A stretch of 64,000 nt of DNA, taken from contig NZ_BMTS01000003.1 in the NCBI RefSeq assembly GCF_014649795.1, positions 496,001 to 560,000 of the forward strand, in the 5' to 3' direction. The translations under genes were made by a program, and so were the position numbers. This DNA is from Streptomyces melanogenes. Its GTDB lineage: Bacteria; Actinomycetota; Actinomycetes; Streptomycetales; Streptomycetaceae. Positions 52,519-62,338 of the stretch are shown here, in pieces (the stretch's first letter is position 1; each line of letters starts with the position of its first letter). The notes under the pieces are model-generated. The model did not search any database. It saw only the letters and a list, made by a program, of their open reading frames with translations, and was not told the origin of the DNA.

Positions 52519-55227
52519 GTGGCTGAGACAGCATCGAAGAAGACCCCTGACAACCGACCGCGCCTGCTCCTCATGGACGGGCACTCCCTGGCGTACCGGG
52601 CGTTCTTCGCGCTGCCCGCGGAGAACTTCACGACCGGCGCAGGTCAGCCGACCAACGCCGTGTACGGCTTCGCGTCGATGCTGGCGAACACGCTGCGTGA
52701 CGAGGCGCCCACGCACTTCGCGGTGGCGTTCGACGTGTCGCGCAAGACCTGGCGCTCCGAGGAGTTCCCGGAGTACAAGGCGAACCGCTCCAAGACCCCC
52801 GACGAGTTCAAGGGGCAGGTCGAGCTGATCGGCGAGCTCCTGGACGCGATGAACGCACCGCGCTTCGCGACCGAGGGCTTCGAGGCCGACGACATCATCG
52901 CGACGCTGGCCACCCAGGCCGAGGCCGAGGGCTTCGAGGTCCTCATCGTCACCGGTGACCGCGACTCCTTCCAGCTGGTCTCGCCGAACGTGACGGTGCT
53001 CTACCCCACCAAGGGCGTCTCCGAGCTCACCCGCTTCACCCCGGAGAAGGTCGAGGAGAAGTACGGCCTGACCCCGCAGCAGTACCCGGACTTCGCGGCC
53101 CTGCGCGGCGACCCGTCCGACAACCTGCCGGGCATCCCCGGCGTCGGCGAGAAGACCGCCGCGAAGTGGATCAACCAGTTCGGCTCCTTCGAGCAGCTGG
53201 TCGCGCGCGCCGACGAGGTCAAGGGCAAGGCCGGGCAGAACTTCAGGGACCACCTGGAGTCCGTCAGCCTCAACCGCCGCCTCACCGAGATGGTCCGCGA
53301 CGTGGAGCTGGCCAAGACCCCGGCCGACCTGGAGCGCGCGCCGTACGACAGGACAGCCCTGATCGGCGTCCTGGACGTGCTGGAGATCCGCAACGCGTCG
53401 CTGCGCGAGCGACTGCTCGCGGTCGACCCGGGCGCCGACGAGGAGGAGGCACCGGCCCCCGCCGCCGGCGTGGAGCTGGACGGCTCGGTCCTGGGCGCGG
53501 GCGAGCTCGCCCCGTGGCTCGCCGAGCACGGCGCCGGGCCGCTCGGCCTGGCCACCGTCGACGCCTGGGCGCTCGGCACGGGCAGCGTCAGCGAGATCGC
53601 GCTGGCCGCCGCCGACGGCCCCGCGGCCTGGTTCGACCCGTCCGCGCTCGACGAGGCCGACGAGCAGGCCTTCGCCGCCTGGATCGCGGACGCCGCCAAG
53701 CCGAAGGTCCTGCACAACGCGAAGGCCGCGATGCGGGTCTTCCCCGAGCACGGCTGGAGCGTCGACGGCGTCACCATGGACACGGCCCTCGCCGCGTACC
53801 TGGTCAAGCCCGGCCGCCGGTCCTTCGCCCTGGACGCGCTGTCCGTGGAGTACCTGGGCCGCGAGCTCGCCCCGGCGGCCGCCGACGGCCAGCTCGCCTT
53901 CGGCGCCGACGACCAGGCCGAGGCCGAGGCCCTGATGACCCAGGCGCGCGCGGTCCTGGACCTGGGCGACGCCTTCACCGAGCGCCTCAAGGAGGTCGGC
54001 GCGGCCGACCTGCTCCACGACGTGGAGCTGCCCACCTCCACCCTCCTCGCCAAGATGGAGCGGTACGGCATCGCGGCCGACCGCCCCCATCTGGAGGCGA
54101 TGGAGCAGCAGTTCGCGGGCGCGGTGCAGCAGGCGGTGAAGGAGGCGCACGCCTCGGTGGGCCACGAGTTCAACCTCGGCTCGCCCAAGCAGCTCCAGGA
54201 GGTCCTCTTCGGCGAGCTCGCCCTGCCCAAGACGAAGAAGACGAAGACGGGCTACACGACGGACGCGGACGCGCTGGCGTGGCTGGCCGCCCAGACCGAG
54301 CACGAGCTGCCGGTCATCATGCTGCGCCACCGCGAGCAGGCGAAGCTGCGGGTCACCGTCGAGGGTCTGATCAAGACCGTCGCGGCGGACGGCCGCATCC
54401 ACACCACCTTCAACCAGACGGTCGCGGCGACCGGCCGTCTCTCGTCCACCGACCCCAACCTCCAGAACATCCCGGTGCGTACGGACGAGGGCCGCGCCAT
54501 CCGCCGCGGCTTCGTGGTCGGCGAGGGCTTCGAGTCGCTGCTCACCGCCGACTACAGCCAGATCGAGCTCCGCGTGATGGCCCACCTCTCGGAGGACGAG
54601 GGCCTGATCGAGGCCTTCGCCTCCGGCGAGGACCTGCACACGACGGTGGCGTCCCAGGTCTTCGGCGTCGACAAGACCCAGGTCGACCCGGAGATGCGCC
54701 GCAAGATCAAGGCGATGTCGTACGGCCTGGCCTACGGCCTCTCGGCGTTCGGCCTCTCCCAGCAGCTGAACATCGAGGCAGCCGAGGCGCGCGGCCTGAT
54801 GGACACGTTCTTCGAGCGCTTCGGCGGCGTCCGGGACTACCTCCAGCGCGTGGTGGAGGAGGCCAGGGCGACGGGTTACACGGAGACGATGCTCGGCCGC
54901 CGCCGCTATCTGCCGGACCTCAACAGCGACAACCGCCAGCGCCGCGAGATGGCCGAGCGGATGGCGCTCAACGCCCCGATCCAGGGCACGGCGGCGGACA
55001 TCGTCAAGGTCGCCATGCTCAAGGTGGACCGCGCCCTGACCGAGGCGGGCCTGAACTCCCGCCTGCTGCTCCAGGTCCACGACGAAATCGTCCTGGAGAT
55101 CGCGCCGGGGGAGCGCAAGAAGGTCGAGTCCCTGGTCCGCCAGGAGATGGCCTCGGCGGTCTCCCTGCGCGCCCCGCTGGACGTCTCGGTGGGCGCGGGC
55201 GCGGACTGGGAGTCCGCCGCGCACTGA
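52519..55227 (+). CDS. polA: DNA polymerase I
   Basis: 902 residues. The N-terminal 5'-3' exonuclease (about 1-300) starts RPRLLLMDGHSLAYRAFFAL, with YKANRSKTPDEF, GFEADDIIATLA and LPGIPGVGEKTA. The middle domain lacks the acidic residues of a working proofreading site, as in other actinobacterial Pol I. The polymerase domain (about 520-902) has motif A TADYSQIELRVMAHLS, motif B RRKIKAMSYGLAYG and motif C LLQVHDEIVLE. It fills gaps in repair and Okazaki fragments. The GTG start is supported by the adjacent promoter motif and the lack of a ribosome-binding site. Confidence 0.97.
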   Translation: MAETASKKTPDNRPRLLLMDGHSLAYRAFFALPAENFTTGAGQPTNAVYGFASMLANTLRDEAPTHFAVAFDVSRKTWRSEEFPEYKANRSKTPDEFKGQVELIGELLDAMNAPRFATEGFEADDIIATLATQAEAEGFEVLIVTGDRDSFQLVSPNVTVLYPTKGVSELTRFTPEKVEEKYGLTPQQYPDFAALRGDPSDNLPGIPGVGEKTAAKWINQFGSFEQLVARADEVKGKAGQNFRDHLESVSLNRRLTEMVRDVELAKTPADLERAPYDRTALIGVLDVLEIRNASLRERLLAVDPGADEEEAPAPAAGVELDGSVLGAGELAPWLAEHGAGPLGLATVDAWALGTGSVSEIALAAADGPAAWFDPSALDEADEQAFAAWIADAAKPKVLHNAKAAMRVFPEHGWSVDGVTMDTALAAYLVKPGRRSFALDALSVEYLGRELAPAAADGQLAFGADDQAEAEALMTQARAVLDLGDAFTERLKEVGAADLLHDVELPTSTLLAKMERYGIAADRPHLEAMEQQFAGAVQQAVKEAHASVGHEFNLGSPKQLQEVLFGELALPKTKKTKTGYTTDADALAWLAAQTEHELPVIMLRHREQAKLRVTVEGLIKTVAADGRIHTTFNQTVAATGRLSSTDPNLQNIPVRTDEGRAIRRGFVVGEGFESLLTADYSQIELRVMAHLSEDEGLIEAFASGEDLHTTVASQVFGVDKTQVDPEMRRKIKAMSYGLAYGLSAFGLSQQLNIEAAEARGLMDTFFERFGGVRDYLQRVVEEARATGYTETMLGRRRYLPDLNSDNRQRREMAERMALNAPIQGTAADIVKVAMLKVDRALTEAGLNSRLLLQVHDEIVLEIAPGERKKVESLVRQEMASAVSLRAPLDVSVGAGADWESAAH

Positions 55228-55271
55228 CCCCCGCGCACTGACCTCTGGGCCCGGACCACCGGACCCCGAGA

Positions 55272-55306
55272 ACCTGCCCGCCCGGTACCGCACCGGGCGG
55301 GCAGGT
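55272..55306 (+). terminator. Terminator after polA
   Basis: A perfect 15-bp stem (ACCTGCCCGCCCGGT at 55272-55286 with 55292-55306) encloses a 5-base loop, 44 bases after the polA stop codon. The following 178 bases up to the transglycosylase contain no gene; no recognisable c-di-AMP riboswitch was found there. Confidence 0.9.
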
Positions 55307-55484
55307 CCGTGTGTACGAGGGGAACCGATTCTCCGCCATATCTGGGCAGCTCCCAGGTGACGAAGCGGTGAAAAGGTGAATAAGGGTCAGGGGGCAGTGT
55401 CGCCGCACCCGGTGGGTGCCGTAGGGTCTCCTGAGGCCTGCGCTGGGGAGCGCGAACTGCTGACCACGGGGAGGGGCTAGACGT

Positions 55485-57179
55485 ATGGCACCGCGAATCG
55501 GGCGACGGCTGCGCAAGGGAGCGACCACGACCGCCGTGGCCGCGGCGGCGGTGGCGGCGCTCTCCGCCTCCCAGGGCCCGGGCGTCCTGGCCAACGGACC
55601 GGCGGGCGAACACGCGGCGTCCGGCACCCCGACGCCTCCCCCCGGAGCCCCCGCCAGCGGCAACTCGCCGTACTACACGGACCTCCCGCCCCTCGTCTCC
55701 CCGAACCCGCCGAGCACCCCGGCCACCGGCTCGCCCGCCCTGGGCGCCGACCAGCAGGGCATACCCGCGACCCTCCTCGACGCCTACAAGAAGGCCGAGG
55801 CGGAGCTCGCCCGCGACCGGGCCTCCTGCCACCTCCCCTGGCAGATACTCGCGGCCATCGGCAAGGTCGAGTCCGGCCAGGCCAACGGCGGCCGCGTCGA
55901 CGCCAACGGCACCACCCTCACCCCGATCCTGGGTCCCGTCCTCAACGGCGTCGGCTTCGAGAACATCACCGACACCGACGGCGGCTCCTACGACGGCGAC
56001 ACGGTCCACGACCGCGCCGTCGGCCCCATGCAGTTCATCCCCTCCACCTGGGCGACCTCCGGCCGCGACGGCAACGGCGACGGCCGCAAGGACCCCAACA
56101 ACGTCTACGACGCCTCGCTGGCCGCCGCCTACTACCTCTGCGGCAGCCGCGACCTCTCCGTCCAGTCCGACCTGGACAAGGCCGTGCTCAGCTACAACCA
56201 CTCGCAGGAGTACCTGGACACGGTCCTGAAGTGGTTCGACTACTACAAGCGCGGCTCGCACGAGATCCCGAACGGTACGGGCGTGCTGCCCGGCAGCCGC
56301 AGCGACACCCCGGTTCGCCGGCCCTCCGGCACGGCCCCGACCCCGCACCCGTCGACCCCCGGCCCGACGCCGAAGCCCACCCCGTCCAAGCCCGGCCCGA
56401 AGCCCACGCCGACGCGCCCGGAGCCGTCCAAGCCCACCCCGAGCGACCCCGGCTCGCCCAAGCCGCTGCCGTCCAAGAAGGCGAGCACGTTCGAGGACGC
56501 GGACACCGCTCCCCTGACGGCCACCGCGGGCTCCTCGTTCGCCGGGCAGGCCAAGGTGCGCGTCAAGGACCAGCTCGGCCGGCCGATGGGCAAGGCGACC
56601 GTCCGCTTCCAGATCGTCGGCGCCACCGACGCCCGCTTCCCGGGCGGCGCCACCCAGGTCACGGTCGACACCGGCACCGACGGCCGCGCGACCGCCCCGG
56701 CCCTCCTCGCGGGTGAGCAGACCGGCGACTTCACCGTCCGGGCCACCGTCGTCGGCACCAGCCTGCCCGAGATCAAGTGGACCGCCACCGTCAACGCCCG
56801 CCAGGCGGACGTCCTGGCGCGCACCGACACCAAGGAGCTGACGGCCGCCCCCGGCGCCGAGTTCGCCAACTACGTGGAGGTCAAGGCCACGTACAAGGGA
56901 GCCGTCGTCCCCGGCATCGGCGTCACCGCCGCGATGATCGTCACCCCGGAGGCGCCCGCCACCGGCACCGCGGTCGCCGACCCCAAGGTCAACGACAAGG
57001 GCCCCTACTTCAAGGACGACAAGGGCAACCCGATCCGGACCCTCAAGGATCTGAAGACCGACGCCCACGGCGTGCTGCGGCTTCCCAAGATCTACGCGGA
57101 CGGCCAGACCGGAACCTTCGTGCTCCGCCTCACCACCCCGGGCGGCGCAACCCTCGACGTCCAGCTCAAGGTCGCCTGA
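55485..57179 (+). CDS. Secreted lytic transglycosylase with Ig-like domains
   Basis: 564 residues. The N-terminal signal region (RRLRKGATTTAVAAAAVAAL) precedes a Pro-rich linker and an SLT/MltB-like domain (about 95-250). Catalytic Glu129 lies in AAIGKVESGQANGG, and RAVGPMQFIPSTWATSGRDG is the substrate-groove block. A Pro/Thr/Lys-rich spacer (about 270-335) leads to two bacterial Ig-like domains (about 340-440 and 445-564). It would cleave peptidoglycan at the cell surface during growth. GGGGAGGGG lies eight bases before the ATG. Confidence 0.88.
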   Translation: MAPRIGRRLRKGATTTAVAAAAVAALSASQGPGVLANGPAGEHAASGTPTPPPGAPASGNSPYYTDLPPLVSPNPPSTPATGSPALGADQQGIPATLLDAYKKAEAELARDRASCHLPWQILAAIGKVESGQANGGRVDANGTTLTPILGPVLNGVGFENITDTDGGSYDGDTVHDRAVGPMQFIPSTWATSGRDGNGDGRKDPNNVYDASLAAAYYLCGSRDLSVQSDLDKAVLSYNHSQEYLDTVLKWFDYYKRGSHEIPNGTGVLPGSRSDTPVRRPSGTAPTPHPSTPGPTPKPTPSKPGPKPTPTRPEPSKPTPSDPGSPKPLPSKKASTFEDADTAPLTATAGSSFAGQAKVRVKDQLGRPMGKATVRFQIVGATDARFPGGATQVTVDTGTDGRATAPALLAGEQTGDFTVRATVVGTSLPEIKWTATVNARQADVLARTDTKELTAAPGAEFANYVEVKATYKGAVVPGIGVTAAMIVTPEAPATGTAVADPKVNDKGPYFKDDKGNPIRTLKDLKTDAHGVLRLPKIYADGQTGTFVLRLTTPGGATLDVQLKVA

Positions 57180-57332
57180 CCACCTCACCTCCCGCGGCCG
57201 TCCGCCGCCGTCGTCTCCGGACCGCCCCCGCTGCCGCAAGTGCAGCGGGGGCGGTCCCACGTGTTCTCATCTCACCCCCGCGTTGCTACGGTGCCCCAAC
57301 CCTGACGACCCATCAGCTCCGGGAGGCCGAGC

Positions 57333-57488
57333 ATGCGCGCCCTCGTCGCCGCGGCCATCGGGCTCGCCGCAGCCCTCGCCATCGTGCTGACCGTCTCGGC
57401 GATCGGCGGACCCGAGGGCAGCACCTCGCCCAAGCCCCTGCTCACCACCGTCCCCAACGCCCCCGGGGCCGTCCCGCCCGGGAAGTAG
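57333..57488 (+). CDS. 51-residue single-span membrane peptide
   Basis: An ATG with GGGAGG six bases upstream opens a 51-codon frame ending TAG. One transmembrane helix, RALVAAAIGLAAALAIVLTV, is followed by a Ser/Pro/Gly-rich tail ending GAVPPGK. Third positions are G/C throughout, as expected for a real gene. It ends 15 bases before the DUF3068 gene and is probably cotranscribed with it. I believe a short Streptomyces family of this size accompanies DUF3068 genes, but cannot confirm it here. Confidence 0.8.
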   Translation: MRALVAAAIGLAAALAIVLTVSAIGGPEGSTSPKPLLTTVPNAPGAVPPGK

Positions 57489-57503
57489 AGGAGAGCCGGC
57501 CGC

Positions 57504-58493
57504 ATGCGACGCAAAGCCAGCCTGATCCTGCTCGCCCTCGCCGTCTTCTTCGCGGCGCTCTCCCCGCTACTGCGCTGGTATGCCTTCCCCCGGCTCGCCA
57601 AGGTCCCGCCCAGCCAGTACCAGGAGACGGTCCTGGAGGCGAAGAACGCCACCCTCCTCGACTACAAGCAGTTCAAGTCCGTGACGGTCCCCAAGGTGAC
57701 CATCGTGCAGACCCTCAAGGGCAACGTCGAGGAGTCCCGGAAGATCGAGAAGACCGCGGGCAAGGACGTCGTCGTCTGGGACTCCCTGACGTATGTCCTC
57801 GACGACAAGGGCCAGTTCGTCTCCAAGAACCCCGAGCGCTATATCTTCGACGCCCACAGCCAGGCCCCGGTCCACGCCACCGGCGAGATGGTCGACGGCG
57901 ACCCGGTCAAGCGCGACGGCATCGAGTTCAAGTGGCCGTTCCTCACCGAGAAGCGGGACTACGAGTACTTCGACGCCCAGAGCCGCACCAGCGCCCCCAT
58001 CCACTACAAGGGCACGGTCGCCTTCCACGGCCTCAAGGTCTACTACTTCGAGCAGACCATCCCCTGGACCCGGGTCCCCTTCCCCAAGGCCATGCCGCTG
58101 GGCGTCACCCCCGAGGTCGCCAAGCAGACCGGTCTGACCCGGTGGTACAGCACCAAGCGGATGTTCTGGGTGGACCCCGTGACCGGCGGACCGGTCAACG
58201 GCGAGGAGATCCACCAGGAGGAACTCCGCAACGCCACGGCTCTGTTCGGCCAAGACAAGATCACCGCCTTCTCCGGTCATGTGAAGATGCGCGAGGACTA
58301 CGTCGACCACACGGTCGCGCTGATCAAGAAGAACCGCACGCTGATCCTGCTGCTCACCTCCTATCTCCCCTGGGGCTTCCTCGGACTCGGCACCGCACTG
58401 CTCGCCCTCTCCCTATGGCTGGAGGCCCGCAGCCGCCGCCCCGGCACCCCGGCCCCGACGACCCGCACGGAACCGGAGCCGGTCAGCGCGTGA
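57504..58493 (+). CDS. DUF3068 membrane protein
   Basis: 329 residues. An N-terminal transmembrane segment (KASLILLALAVFFAALSPLL) and a C-terminal one (about 278-300, LILLLTSYLPWGFLGLGTAL) flank a large extracytoplasmic beta-rich domain containing YYFEQTIPWTRVPFPKAM and WYSTKRMFWVDPVTGGPVNG. This is the DUF3068 pattern (also called PorA family). Its function is unknown; a role in the cell envelope is inferred from topology. GAGAGCCGGCC precedes the ATG. Confidence 0.88.
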   Translation: MRRKASLILLALAVFFAALSPLLRWYAFPRLAKVPPSQYQETVLEAKNATLLDYKQFKSVTVPKVTIVQTLKGNVEESRKIEKTAGKDVVVWDSLTYVLDDKGQFVSKNPERYIFDAHSQAPVHATGEMVDGDPVKRDGIEFKWPFLTEKRDYEYFDAQSRTSAPIHYKGTVAFHGLKVYYFEQTIPWTRVPFPKAMPLGVTPEVAKQTGLTRWYSTKRMFWVDPVTGGPVNGEEIHQEELRNATALFGQDKITAFSGHVKMREDYVDHTVALIKKNRTLILLLTSYLPWGFLGLGTALLALSLWLEARSRRPGTPAPTTRTEPEPVSA

Positions 58494-58588
58494 TGCCGTC
58501 GCGAGAGCGGGTCGGGTTGCCGCGCGGCATCGTTCAGCAGGTCGCCGTGCGGGAGAGGCTCCTGTTCCGCAGGCGCCCGTTCCTCAGG

Positions 58589-61183
58589 TCACCGTTTGAG
58601 CCGGGCGTTGGTGTGGCGCGTCGGCTCGGCCCGTGAAGGGTCCTCCGGCCAGGGGTGCTTGGGGTAGCGCCCGCGCAGCTCGGCACGGACCGCCCGGTAC
58701 CCCTCCCGCCAGAAGTTCGCCAGGTCGGCGGTGACGGCTGTGGGCCGCCCGGCCGGGGAGAGCAGATGGATGAGCACGGGCACCCCGGCGACCTCCGGCG
58801 TCCCCTCCAGGCCGAACATCTCCTGGAGCTTCACCGCGAGCACCGGCTGCGCGCCCCCGTACTCCACTCTGATCCGCGACCCGCTCGGCACCTCGATCCG
58901 CTCCGGTGCCAGCTCGTCCAGGCGTGCCGCCTCACCGCTCGCCCACGGCAGCAGCCGGTTCAGCGCCTGCCCCGCGTCCAGCCTCCCCAGATCGGCCCGG
59001 CGCCGCGCCCGGGACAGCTCCGGCTCCAGCCACTCCTCGGCCCGCGCGAGCAGTGCCCCGTCCGACACGTCCGGCCACGGCTCGCCCAGCGTCCGATGCA
59101 GAAACGCCAGCCGCTCCCGCAGCCCCCCGGACTCCCTCGACCACCGCAGCAGCCCTATGCCCTCCTTCGCCAGCCCGTCCAGCAGCGCTCGCCGCACCAG
59201 AGCGGGGTCGGGCTGCTTCAACGGCCGCACGGACAGCTCCACCGCGCCCAGGCGCTCCACCTCCCGGGCGACCACATCACCGTCCTCCCAGTGCACCTCC
59301 TCGCCCTCGGCCCCCAGTGATCCGGCCGCCACGCGCGCGATGCCCTCGTCCACGACGGCGGCCAGCCGCACCCGAGCCGAAGCCGCCTGCACCGGCCGAT
59401 CCGCCACGGCCACCGCCAGCCACCCGGCACTCCGCAGTCCGGAGCCCTGGCCCAGCTCGGCCCGGGTACCGGACACCATCAGGAACGAACCCTCACCCCG
59501 GGCCCGTGCCACCCGCTCCGGAAACGCCAGCGCGGTGACCAGGCCTGCAACGGCGTCGTCCGACCGCGACCCCGACGCCGATGGCGCTTCCGGACCGGAG
59601 CCCGAGGAAGGGGAAGAGGTGGACACGGCACCTGCCCCGGGCGCCGTCGACACAGCACCCGCCCCCGTCACCGCCGACGTCAGCCGTCGCACCTCCTGGC
59701 GCCAGCGCGCCGCGTATCCGTCGCCGCCCCGGCGGGCCGTGCGCCACGCCGCCGCCAGGTCGTCCCCGTACTCCCTCGGCGGCTCCTCGCTCAGCAGCGC
59801 CACCACCTCGGCCGCCCGGCGCGCGCCCACCTCGGCCGCGCCGTCCAGGAGTGCTCGGGCCAGCCGGGGGTGCACCCCGAGCCGGGCCATTCGCGCGCCC
59901 CGCTCGGTGGCCCGGCCGTCCTCGTCCACCGCGCCGATCGCGGTGAGGACGGAGCGGGCCGCCGCCATGGCCCCGGCGGGCGGGGCGTCGAGCAGTGCCA
60001 GTCCCCGTGCGGTCGGATCGCCCCAGCACGCGGCCCGCAGGGCGAAGGACGCCAGGTCCGCGATCTTGATTTCGGGGGAGGGGAAGCGCGGGCGCCGTAC
60101 GTCGTCGGCCGGCGCCCAGCACCGGTACACCGTGCCGAACGCCTCGCGGCCCGCACGGCCCAGCCGCTGGGTCGCCCCGGCGTCCGACACCGCCACGGTC
60201 GCCAGCGAGCCGAGCCCCCGTGCGTGGTCGACGCGCGGCTCGCGGGCCAGCCCCGAGTCGACGACGATCCGCACGCCCGGCACGGTCAGGCTGGACTCCG
60301 CCACGGAGGTCGCTAGGACCACCCGCCGATGTCCCTCACCGCCCCGCAGCACCGCGTCCTGGACCGCCGCCGGAGCCCGCCCGTGCAACTGGAGGACCTC
60401 GGCGTCCACCCCGTCCAGCATCCCGGCCGTCCGGGCGATCTCACCGGTGCCCGGCAGGAAGCAGAGCAGATCGCCTTCGTGCGCCTCCAGGGCCAGCCGG
60501 ACCGTCGCCGCGACGTGGCGCAGCAGCTGCTGGTCCACCCAGGTGCCGTGCGCCGGGCGGATCCCGGCGGGCGGTGGGGCGTAGTGGATCGCCGCCCCGT
60601 GGCCCTGTCCCGTACTCCGCACCACCGGGGCCGGGCCCGAGCCGTCGGCCACCGTCAGGAGCTGCGACCAGGCCTCCGCGTCGCTGGTGGCGGACGCCGC
60701 GATCAGCTGGAGCTCCGGGCGCAGGGCGGCCCGTACGTCCACGAGGAAGGCGATCGCGGTGTCCGCGTCGAGATGGCGCTCGTGGCACTCGTCGAGCAGC
60801 ACCACGTCGACGCCCGCGAGCTCGGGGTCGCGTTGGAGTCGTTGCAGCAGGACGCCGGTGGTCACCACTTCGACGACCGTGCCGGGGCCGGTGCGGCGCT
60901 CCCCGCGCACGGAGAAACCGACCGCGTCCCCGACCTCCTGGCCCAGCAGCCAGGCCATCCGTCGGGCGGCGGCCCGGACCGCCATCCGCCGCGGTTCGGC
61001 CACAAGCACCCGCCGCCGTGGTCCGGCCCCGGTGAGCCCGGCCAGCGCCAGCGGCACCAGCGTGGTCTTGCCGGTGCCCGGGGGCGCGGACAGGACCGCC
61101 GTGCCGCGCCCGTCGAGTGCGCTCAGCAGCTCGGGCACGGCATGGCGTACGGGAAGACGCTCGATCGCGTCGGTTCGGATCAC
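58589..61183 (-). CDS. hrpB: ATP-dependent helicase HrpB (DEAH/DExH family)
   Basis: 864 residues from the GTG at 61181-61183. Motif I is LSAPPGTGKTTLVPLAL, Ia LVAEPRRMAVRAAARRM, motif II DECHERHLDADTAIAFL (DECH box), motif III SATSD, and motif VI QRLGRAGREAFGTVYRCW. The C-terminal HrpB domain ends with GRPTAVTADLANFWREGYRA and RGRYPKHPWPEDP, the family signature. It is a nucleic-acid helicase of uncertain cellular role. A Ser/Pro/Gly-rich insertion near residue 525 carries a tandem TAPGAGAVST repeat. Confidence 0.94.
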   Translation of the reverse strand: MIRTDAIERLPVRHAVPELLSALDGRGTAVLSAPPGTGKTTLVPLALAGLTGAGPRRRVLVAEPRRMAVRAAARRMAWLLGQEVGDAVGFSVRGERRTGPGTVVEVVTTGVLLQRLQRDPELAGVDVVLLDECHERHLDADTAIAFLVDVRAALRPELQLIAASATSDAEAWSQLLTVADGSGPAPVVRSTGQGHGAAIHYAPPPAGIRPAHGTWVDQQLLRHVAATVRLALEAHEGDLLCFLPGTGEIARTAGMLDGVDAEVLQLHGRAPAAVQDAVLRGGEGHRRVVLATSVAESSLTVPGVRIVVDSGLAREPRVDHARGLGSLATVAVSDAGATQRLGRAGREAFGTVYRCWAPADDVRRPRFPSPEIKIADLASFALRAACWGDPTARGLALLDAPPAGAMAAARSVLTAIGAVDEDGRATERGARMARLGVHPRLARALLDGAAEVGARRAAEVVALLSEEPPREYGDDLAAAWRTARRGGDGYAARWRQEVRRLTSAVTGAGAVSTAPGAGAVSTSSPSSGSGPEAPSASGSRSDDAVAGLVTALAFPERVARARGEGSFLMVSGTRAELGQGSGLRSAGWLAVAVADRPVQAASARVRLAAVVDEGIARVAAGSLGAEGEEVHWEDGDVVAREVERLGAVELSVRPLKQPDPALVRRALLDGLAKEGIGLLRWSRESGGLRERLAFLHRTLGEPWPDVSDGALLARAEEWLEPELSRARRRADLGRLDAGQALNRLLPWASGEAARLDELAPERIEVPSGSRIRVEYGGAQPVLAVKLQEMFGLEGTPEVAGVPVLIHLLSPAGRPTAVTADLANFWREGYRAVRAELRGRYPKHPWPEDPSRAEPTRHTNARLKR

Positions 61184-61373
61184 GCCCACAGTTTCGTACG
61201 TCCCGGCCCGGCCACGTTTCCGGTCGTCCACAGACCAGCTGGTTTGTGGGTTCGTATTACTAATGGGGGTGAAGTGGGGCCTCTGCCGGGGCGGCCGACC
61301 TTGGCGGCCATCTCAAGCCCGCCGTCTAACCCCCGCTGCCCCCTACCCCCCCCCGCGCCCGCCCCCGTACGGC

Positions 61374-62192
61374 CTAATCCCGCTCGCACACGAAAATCGC
61401 CGTGCCCGGAATCAGATTGCCCCGCAGCGGGGACCAGCCGCCCCACTCCTGCGTGTTCCAGGCGGGCCACTCCGGCTCGACCAGGTCCACCAGCCGGAAG
61501 CCGCCGGCCACCACGTCCCGCACCCGGTCGCCCAGCGTCCGGTGGTGCTCGACGTACACCGCTTGCCCGGCCTCGTCCTGCTCTACGTACGGCGTGCGGT
61601 CGAAGTAGGACGCGGCCACGCTCAGCCCCTCCGGGCCCGGCTCGTCCGGGAACGCCCAGCGGATGGGGTGGGTGACGCTGAAGACCCAGCGCCCGCCGGG
61701 CCGCAGTACCCGTCGTACCTCGCGGAATACCCGCACCGGGTCGGACACGAAGGGGACCGCCCCGTACGCGGAGCACGCCAGGTCGAAGGAGCCGTCCGCG
61801 AACGGGAGCGCCCCCGCGTCCGCCTCCACCAGCGGAACCGCCCCGCCGTCGATGCGCAGCGCGTGCTGGAGCTGGCGGTGTGAGAGGTCCAGGGCGACCG
61901 GCCGGGCGCCCTGGGCGGCCAGCCAGCGCGAGCACTGGGCCGCCCCGGCACCGATCTCCAGGACGTCCAGTCCCTTGAGGGACTGCACGGGGCCGAGCAG
62001 GGCCGCGTCCGCCTCGTCCAGTCCCTCGGGACCCCAGACGAAACGGTCGTCCCCCAGGAACGCTCCGTGGTCGGTCTGGTACTCGTCGGCGTTCCGGTCC
62101 CACCAGCCGCGGCTGGCCCGGCTGCTCTCCGCGTCGTCGGCGTCACGCCGCGTCGCGTCGGGCTCGTATTCGGCCTCGTACTCTTGGATCAT
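61374..62192 (-). CDS. Class I SAM-dependent methyltransferase
   Basis: 272 residues from the ATG at 62190-62192. SAM motif I is LDVLEIGAGAAQCSRWLAAQ, post-I VALDLSHRQLQHA, and motif II FDLACSAYGAVPFVSDP followed by FREVRRVLRPGGRWVFSVTH. RGWWDRNADEYQTDHGAFLG is the family N-terminal block. The substrate is unknown. It is divergent from rpsA, with a 375-base spacer that contains the rpsA promoter. Confidence 0.9.
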   Translation of the reverse strand: MIQEYEAEYEPDATRRDADDAESSRASRGWWDRNADEYQTDHGAFLGDDRFVWGPEGLDEADAALLGPVQSLKGLDVLEIGAGAAQCSRWLAAQGARPVALDLSHRQLQHALRIDGGAVPLVEADAGALPFADGSFDLACSAYGAVPFVSDPVRVFREVRRVLRPGGRWVFSVTHPIRWAFPDEPGPEGLSVAASYFDRTPYVEQDEAGQAVYVEHHRTLGDRVRDVVAGGFRLVDLVEPEWPAWNTQEWGGWSPLRGNLIPGTAIFVCERD

Positions 62193-62338
62193 CGTGCCCG
62201 TCGTTGTAGTTTGCGCAGAAGCGCGAGCGCGGTTGCGTCGCCTCGTTCTGCTTGGGTCGACATGGGCCTGCGTGGCCTCGGAGAACCTGAGTTGTGCCGG
62301 GAATGCGGGGATCCGCCCCGGGTGTGCGCCTTCGCGCA

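Noticed and set aside
55307..55484. A c-di-AMP (ydaO-type) riboswitch before the lytic transglycosylase
   Set aside because: Such riboswitches often precede actinobacterial cell-wall hydrolases, but the spacer does not show the conserved ydaO core or pseudoknot elements that I can recognise.
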